Assembly: GCA_013362835.1 (NCBI GenBank)
Contig: JABFVJ010000384.1
Coordinates: 1-16,747, forward strand
DNA: 16,747 nt
Direction of reading: 5' to 3'
DNA from: Nonomuraea sp.
GTDB taxonomy: Bacteria > Actinomycetota > Actinomycetes > Streptosporangiales > Streptosporangiaceae
The notes beneath the pieces were generated by a model. The model was not told the DNA's origin, ran no database searches, and saw nothing but the letters and a program-made list of their open reading frames with translations. A program made the position numbers and the translations under genes. This document shows positions 13,862 through 16,747 of the stretch, in pieces (position 1 is the first letter of the stretch; every line of letters starts with the position of its first letter).

Positions 13862-15292
13862 GTTTGTGTGGCCCTTGCCGCGGGTCAGGCCCTTGTGCTT
13901 GCCCTTGATCGGCTTGAGCGCGGTCTTCCCGGGCTTGCCCGACGTGGTGGCCGTCGTGCCTCCCGCGGCTGGTGGCCGGCGGGTGCCGGTGGCGGACGGG
14001 CGAGCGCGGGAGGCCGCGACGGCGTGCATGACGCCCGCGTGCTCGGGCGCCTGCTGTGTGGCGGGCTCGGCGTAAGCGGGGGTGCGCGGGCGGGCGGGCT
14101 CCTCGGCGGACCAGGAGGTCGTGACGAGCACGCTGACGATCAGCGCCGCCAGGGCCGCCATCTGACGCCAGCGCGGCGGCAGGACGAGCTGCGGCACCCC
14201 GTCCGAGAACGGCGCGAGCTGCCGGTGCGCCGCGAACCCCCGGCCGGTCCCCCGCACGCCACCCCGGCCATCGGCGGCCCGAGGCGGCGGAAAACGGTCG
14301 CCGGTCCGGGGGAAGGACGCGGCGACGGTGCCGGTGACAAGCGCGGCGGCACCGCCGGGAGAAGGGAGTCGGTCGCCAGGACGGATCGGCACGGCGGCGC
14401 CGGGAGAAGGGAGGCGATTGCCGGTGCGAATCGGGGTGGCGGCGGTGTCGGCCGGGGGTGTGTCGGGGGGTGAGGCGAGGCGGGTCAGGCGCCGGTGGGC
14501 TTCGGGGGCGTCCATGCGGCGCGCCGGGTCCTTCTCCAGCAGGCCGGCGATGACGGGCGCGAGGGGCCCGGCCTGCTGGAACGGGGCCGGACTGGCGGTG
14601 AGCACCGCGGTCAGGGCGGCCACCTGGCCGCTGTGCGGGAACGGGGAATGACCTTCGACGGCCGCGTACAGGGTGGCGCCGAGCGACCACAGGTCGGCCT
14701 TCGGGGTGGCGGGGCCGCCGCGCAGGCGTTCGGGGGCGATGTAGGCCGGGGTGCCGACGACCATGCCGCTCTGGGTGAGGTGGGCCTCGTCGTCGAGGGT
14801 GGTGGCCAGGCCGAAGTCGGTCAGCAGGGCGTGGCGGTCGCCGTTGAGCAGGATGTTGCCGGGTTTGACGTCGCGGTGGACGATGCCGTCGGCGTGCGCC
14901 GCGCGCAGGGCCTGGAGCACCTGGAGGCCCACGCGGGCGGCCTCGGCGACGGGCAGCGGCCCCCGTTCGGCGATCACGTCGGCGAGGTTGCGGGCGGGCA
15001 CCAGCTGCAGCACGATCCACGGCCGCTCGTCGGCCACCACCACGTCGTAGACGGCGGCGATGTGCGGGTGGCTCAGCCGGGCGGCCAGCCGCGCCTCCCG
15101 CATCGTACGCCCGAGCAGCCGCTCCCGCTCGGCGCCCGGCGGGTGGTCGAGGGTGACCTCCTTGACCGCGACCTGCCGGTCGAGCAGCTCGTCATGGGCC
15201 CGCCACACCCGGCCCATGCCGCCGTGGCCCAGCTCGGACAGCAGCCGGTAACGCCCGGCCAGTAACCACCCCGCACAGCGCGAAACCGACAT
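13844..15292 (-). CDS. Membrane-anchored Ser/Thr protein kinase (PknB-like)
   Basis: This 482-residue protein has a Hanks-type kinase domain at about 14-270: glycine loop ELGHGGMGRVW, Lys44 in VAVKEV, helix-C Glu66, catalytic loop VHRDVKPGNILL (Asp141) and DFG at 159-161. The activation segment ends VVGTPAYIAPERL and contains Thr/Ser sites. A Pro-rich juxtamembrane linker follows, with a roughly 15-residue repeat (RTGNRLPSPG, RPGDRLPSPG, RTGDRFPPP). One TM helix (about 375-395, MAALAALIVSVLVTTSW) leads to an outer tail of about 85 residues ending in a Lys/Gly/His-rich run (KGKHKGLTRGKGHTNGHGKH). There are no PASTA repeats. It probably signals from the envelope to unknown substrates. ATG 15292 is preceded by AGGG 4 nt upstream. 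It lies 69 nt downstream of the sugar-porter gene on the same strand and may share its transcript. Confidence 0.92.
   Translation of the reverse strand: MSVSRCAGWLLAGRYRLLSELGHGGMGRVWRAHDELLDRQVAVKEVTLDHPPGAERERLLGRTMREARLAARLSHPHIAAVYDVVVADERPWIVLQLVPARNLADVIAERGPLPVAEAARVGLQVLQALRAAHADGIVHRDVKPGNILLNGDRHALLTDFGLATTLDDEAHLTQSGMVVGTPAYIAPERLRGGPATPKADLWSLGATLYAAVEGHSPFPHSGQVAALTAVLTASPAPFQQAGPLAPVIAGLLEKDPARRMDAPEAHRRLTRLASPPDTPPADTAATPIRTGNRLPSPGAAVPIRPGDRLPSPGGAAALVTGTVAASFPRTGDRFPPPRAADGRGGVRGTGRGFAAHRQLAPFSDGVPQLVLPPRWRQMAALAALIVSVLVTTSWSAEEPARPRTPAYAEPATQQAPEHAGVMHAVAASRARPSATGTRRPPAAGGTTATTSGKPGKTALKPIKGKHKGLTRGKGHTNGHGKH
14354..14443. repeat. Two tandem 45-bp repeats inside the Ser/Thr kinase gene
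   Basis: GCCGGGAGAAGGGAG starts at 14354 and again at 14399, a period of 45 bp or 15 codons, with partly diverged remainders. A degenerate copy lies near 14282-14314. It encodes the repeated RLPSPG-type juxtamembrane linker, and in-frame unit length keeps the protein open. Confidence 0.65.
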
Positions 15293-15361
15293 GCCGCCCT
15301 GCCTACCCGATCACCGCGCACCCATGCAACGCGACCGCACGATCTTCCGCGCACCGAGGGG

Positions 15362-16747
15362 CTATCGGTGTCGGCGGCTGAAGCGGTCCTGGAGGTCGGT
15401 GTTCACCTGGCGGAAGTCGCGTCCCTTCGACTCGGGCACGAACCGGGCCACGAACAGGGCGCCCAGCGCGGAGACGACGGCGAAGACCCAGAAGGTCGGG
15501 CCCTGGCCGAGCGCCCCGGCGAGCGGCAGGAACACCAGGCTGACGAGGAAGTTGCACGCCCAGTTCACCGCCGTGGACGCGCTGGACCCGCCGGCCCTGG
15601 CCCGGGGCGGGAAGATCTCGCCGATCAGCGCCCAGAACACCGGCCCGAGCCCGACGGCGTACGAGGCGATGTAGAGCACCATGAAGACGAGGGACAGCAC
15701 CGGGCTCCACCCGGCCACGAACGACAGCCCGAGCAGCACCAGCGTGACCGCCATGGCCGTCAGGGAGCAGATCAGCAGCGGGCGGCGGCCGGCCTTGTCG
15801 ATCAGCTTGATCGCCACGAGCGTCATGAGCAGGTTGATCACGCCGATCGCGATCGAGTAGAAGATCGCGTTGGACGCGGTGAGCCCGGTCTGCTCGATGA
15901 TCGTGGGCGCGTAGTAGATGATCGTGTTGATGCCGCCGAACTGCTGGATGGCCGCGAGCGTGAGCCCGACGACCAGCGCGGGGCGTACGGAGGCGGCCAG
16001 CAGTGCCCGCCGTCCGGTGGGCTCGTCCTCGTCCGGGGTGGTCCTGCGGCGGCGTTCGAAGGCGTCGATCAGCCGGTCGGCGGTGGCCTGGTCGGTGACG
16101 GAGGCGATCAGGGCGCGGGCCCTGTCCTGCCGGCCGTGCGTCAGCGACCACGCCGGGGACTCGGGCACCAGGAACAACGAGGCGGCGACCATGACCAGGG
16201 CGGGCACCGCGCCGACCGCGATCATCGCCCGCCAGTTCCCCGCCCCGGAGAAGACCAGGTTGACCAGGTACGCGATGAGGATGCCGACGGTGATCAGCAG
16301 CTGGTTGAGCGTCAGCACGCGCCCCCTGATCTCCTTGGGCGCGATCTCGGACAGGTAGACGGGGACGGTCGCCGAGGCCGCGCCCACCGCGAGCCCGAGC
16401 ACGAGCCGGGCCGCGATGAGCATCCAGTAGCCGGTCGACAGGACGGCGAGGGCGGTCCCCGCCAGGAACACGACGCCTTCCAGGCCGAGGATCTTCCTGC
16501 GTCCGATCCGGTCGGCGATGCGGCCGGAGCCGAGCGCGCCGATCATCGACCCGAGGATCAGGACGCTGACCACGCTGCCCTGCTCGAAGGCGTTCAGGTG
16601 GAAGTCGGACTTGATGAACAGCAGCGCGCCGGAGATCACTCCGGTGTCGAAGCCGAACAGGAAGCCGCCGACCGCGATCAGCACCGCCCAGCGCCAGATC
16701 CTGCGCTTGCCGGCGGCGGGCACCTCGGCCAGCGGCCCGTGGGTGCC
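15362..16747 (-). CDS. MFS sugar porter (sugar/H+ symporter family), N-terminus at or beyond the window edge
   Basis: At least 453 residues (from GTG 16723) with 12 expected helices. The signatures are those of sugar porters: GFLFGFDTGVISGAL in TM1, GRIADRIGRRK between TM2 and TM3, PVYLSEIAPKEIRGR after TM4, the PESP motif (VPESPAWSLTHGR) before the central loop, QQFGGINTIIYYAP in TM7 and VPESKGRDF after TM12 (a PETKG variant). It likely imports a hexose, pentose or polyol with protons; the exact sugar cannot be read. The frame stays open from GTG 16723 through eight more codons to the edge, and GTG 16723 has no good ribosome site, so the true start is probably outside. The 69-nt gap downstream, before the kinase gene, shows no clear terminator. 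No sugar-catabolic gene is adjacent. Confidence 0.9.
   Translation of the reverse strand, partial: GTHGPLAEVPAAGKRRIWRWAVLIAVGGFLFGFDTGVISGALLFIKSDFHLNAFEQGSVVSVLILGSMIGALGSGRIADRIGRRKILGLEGVVFLAGTALAVLSTGYWMLIAARLVLGLAVGAASATVPVYLSEIAPKEIRGRVLTLNQLLITVGILIAYLVNLVFSGAGNWRAMIAVGAVPALVMVAASLFLVPESPAWSLTHGRQDRARALIASVTDQATADRLIDAFERRRRTTPDEDEPTGRRALLAASVRPALVVGLTLAAIQQFGGINTIIYYAPTIIEQTGLTASNAIFYSIAIGVINLLMTLVAIKLIDKAGRRPLLICSLTAMAVTLVLLGLSFVAGWSPVLSLVFMVLYIASYAVGLGPVFWALIGEIFPPRARAGGSSASTAVNWACNFLVSLVFLPLAGALGQGPTFWVFAVVSALGALFVARFVPESKGRDFRQVNTDLQDRFSRRHR

Noticed and set aside
15293..15361. Promoter for the Ser/Thr kinase gene (minus-strand TTGCAT with TAGGCA about 18 nt on)
   Set aside because: The -10 match is poor, and co-transcription with the upstream sugar porter is equally likely.

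Overview
This is very GC-rich DNA with strong third-position G/C bias, many GTG starts and short intergenic gaps. That points to an actinomycete, plausibly a Streptosporangiales or Streptomyces relative; the genus cannot be fixed from the sequence. All positions come from reading the sequence, and no database search was run.

Region 1 (1-9204, + strand) looks like one biosynthetic transcription unit. It begins with the C-terminal end of a FAD-dependent amine/D-amino acid oxidase-type protein. An NRPS-like adenylation / carrier / thioester-reductase protein follows, then an aldo/keto reductase, an unusual fusion protein, an acyl-CoA synthetase-type ligase and a DHA2-type MFS exporter. The fusion protein (4594-6165) carries a PAPS-sulfotransferase-like domain joined in frame to an HK97-fold capsid (encapsulin) domain. 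The genes are packed tightly: a 4-nt GTGA overlap couples the reductase to the fusion, and 1 nt separates ligase and exporter. No phage terminase, portal, protease or tail gene is present. The shell domain is therefore best read as a natural-product encapsulin (the class usually called Family 3), here covalently tied to a sulfotransferase. A strong ribosome-binding site and ATG sit exactly at the domain junction, so free shell subunits could be made alongside the fusion. The A domain keeps the Asp typical of alpha-amino-acid activation, so a workable model is: amino acid -> carrier thioester -> aldehyde or alcohol -> sulfated product, with the sulfation step enclosed in a shell and the product exported. 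Substrate and product are unknown.

Region 2 (9201-12303) holds a GntR/FCD regulator on the minus strand, whose stop overlaps the exporter stop, and a divergent gene for a homodimeric-type pyruvate dehydrogenase E1. A perfect 12-bp palindrome between the two starts is the likely operator. The E1 is about 815 aa, shorter than typical AceE, but keeps the visible TPP and catalytic residues. No E2 or E3 gene is nearby.

Region 3 (12381-16747) has a sensor histidine kinase without an adjacent response regulator (+). Convergent to it lie a membrane-anchored Ser/Thr protein kinase and, upstream of that kinase, a sugar-porter MFS protein that reaches the right edge (both -). Imperfect 25-bp direct repeats fill the gap between the two convergent kinase genes and contain both stop codons. 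No stretch longer than 300 bases lacks a gene. No tRNA, rRNA, CRISPR array, insertion sequence or convincing intrinsic terminator was seen.
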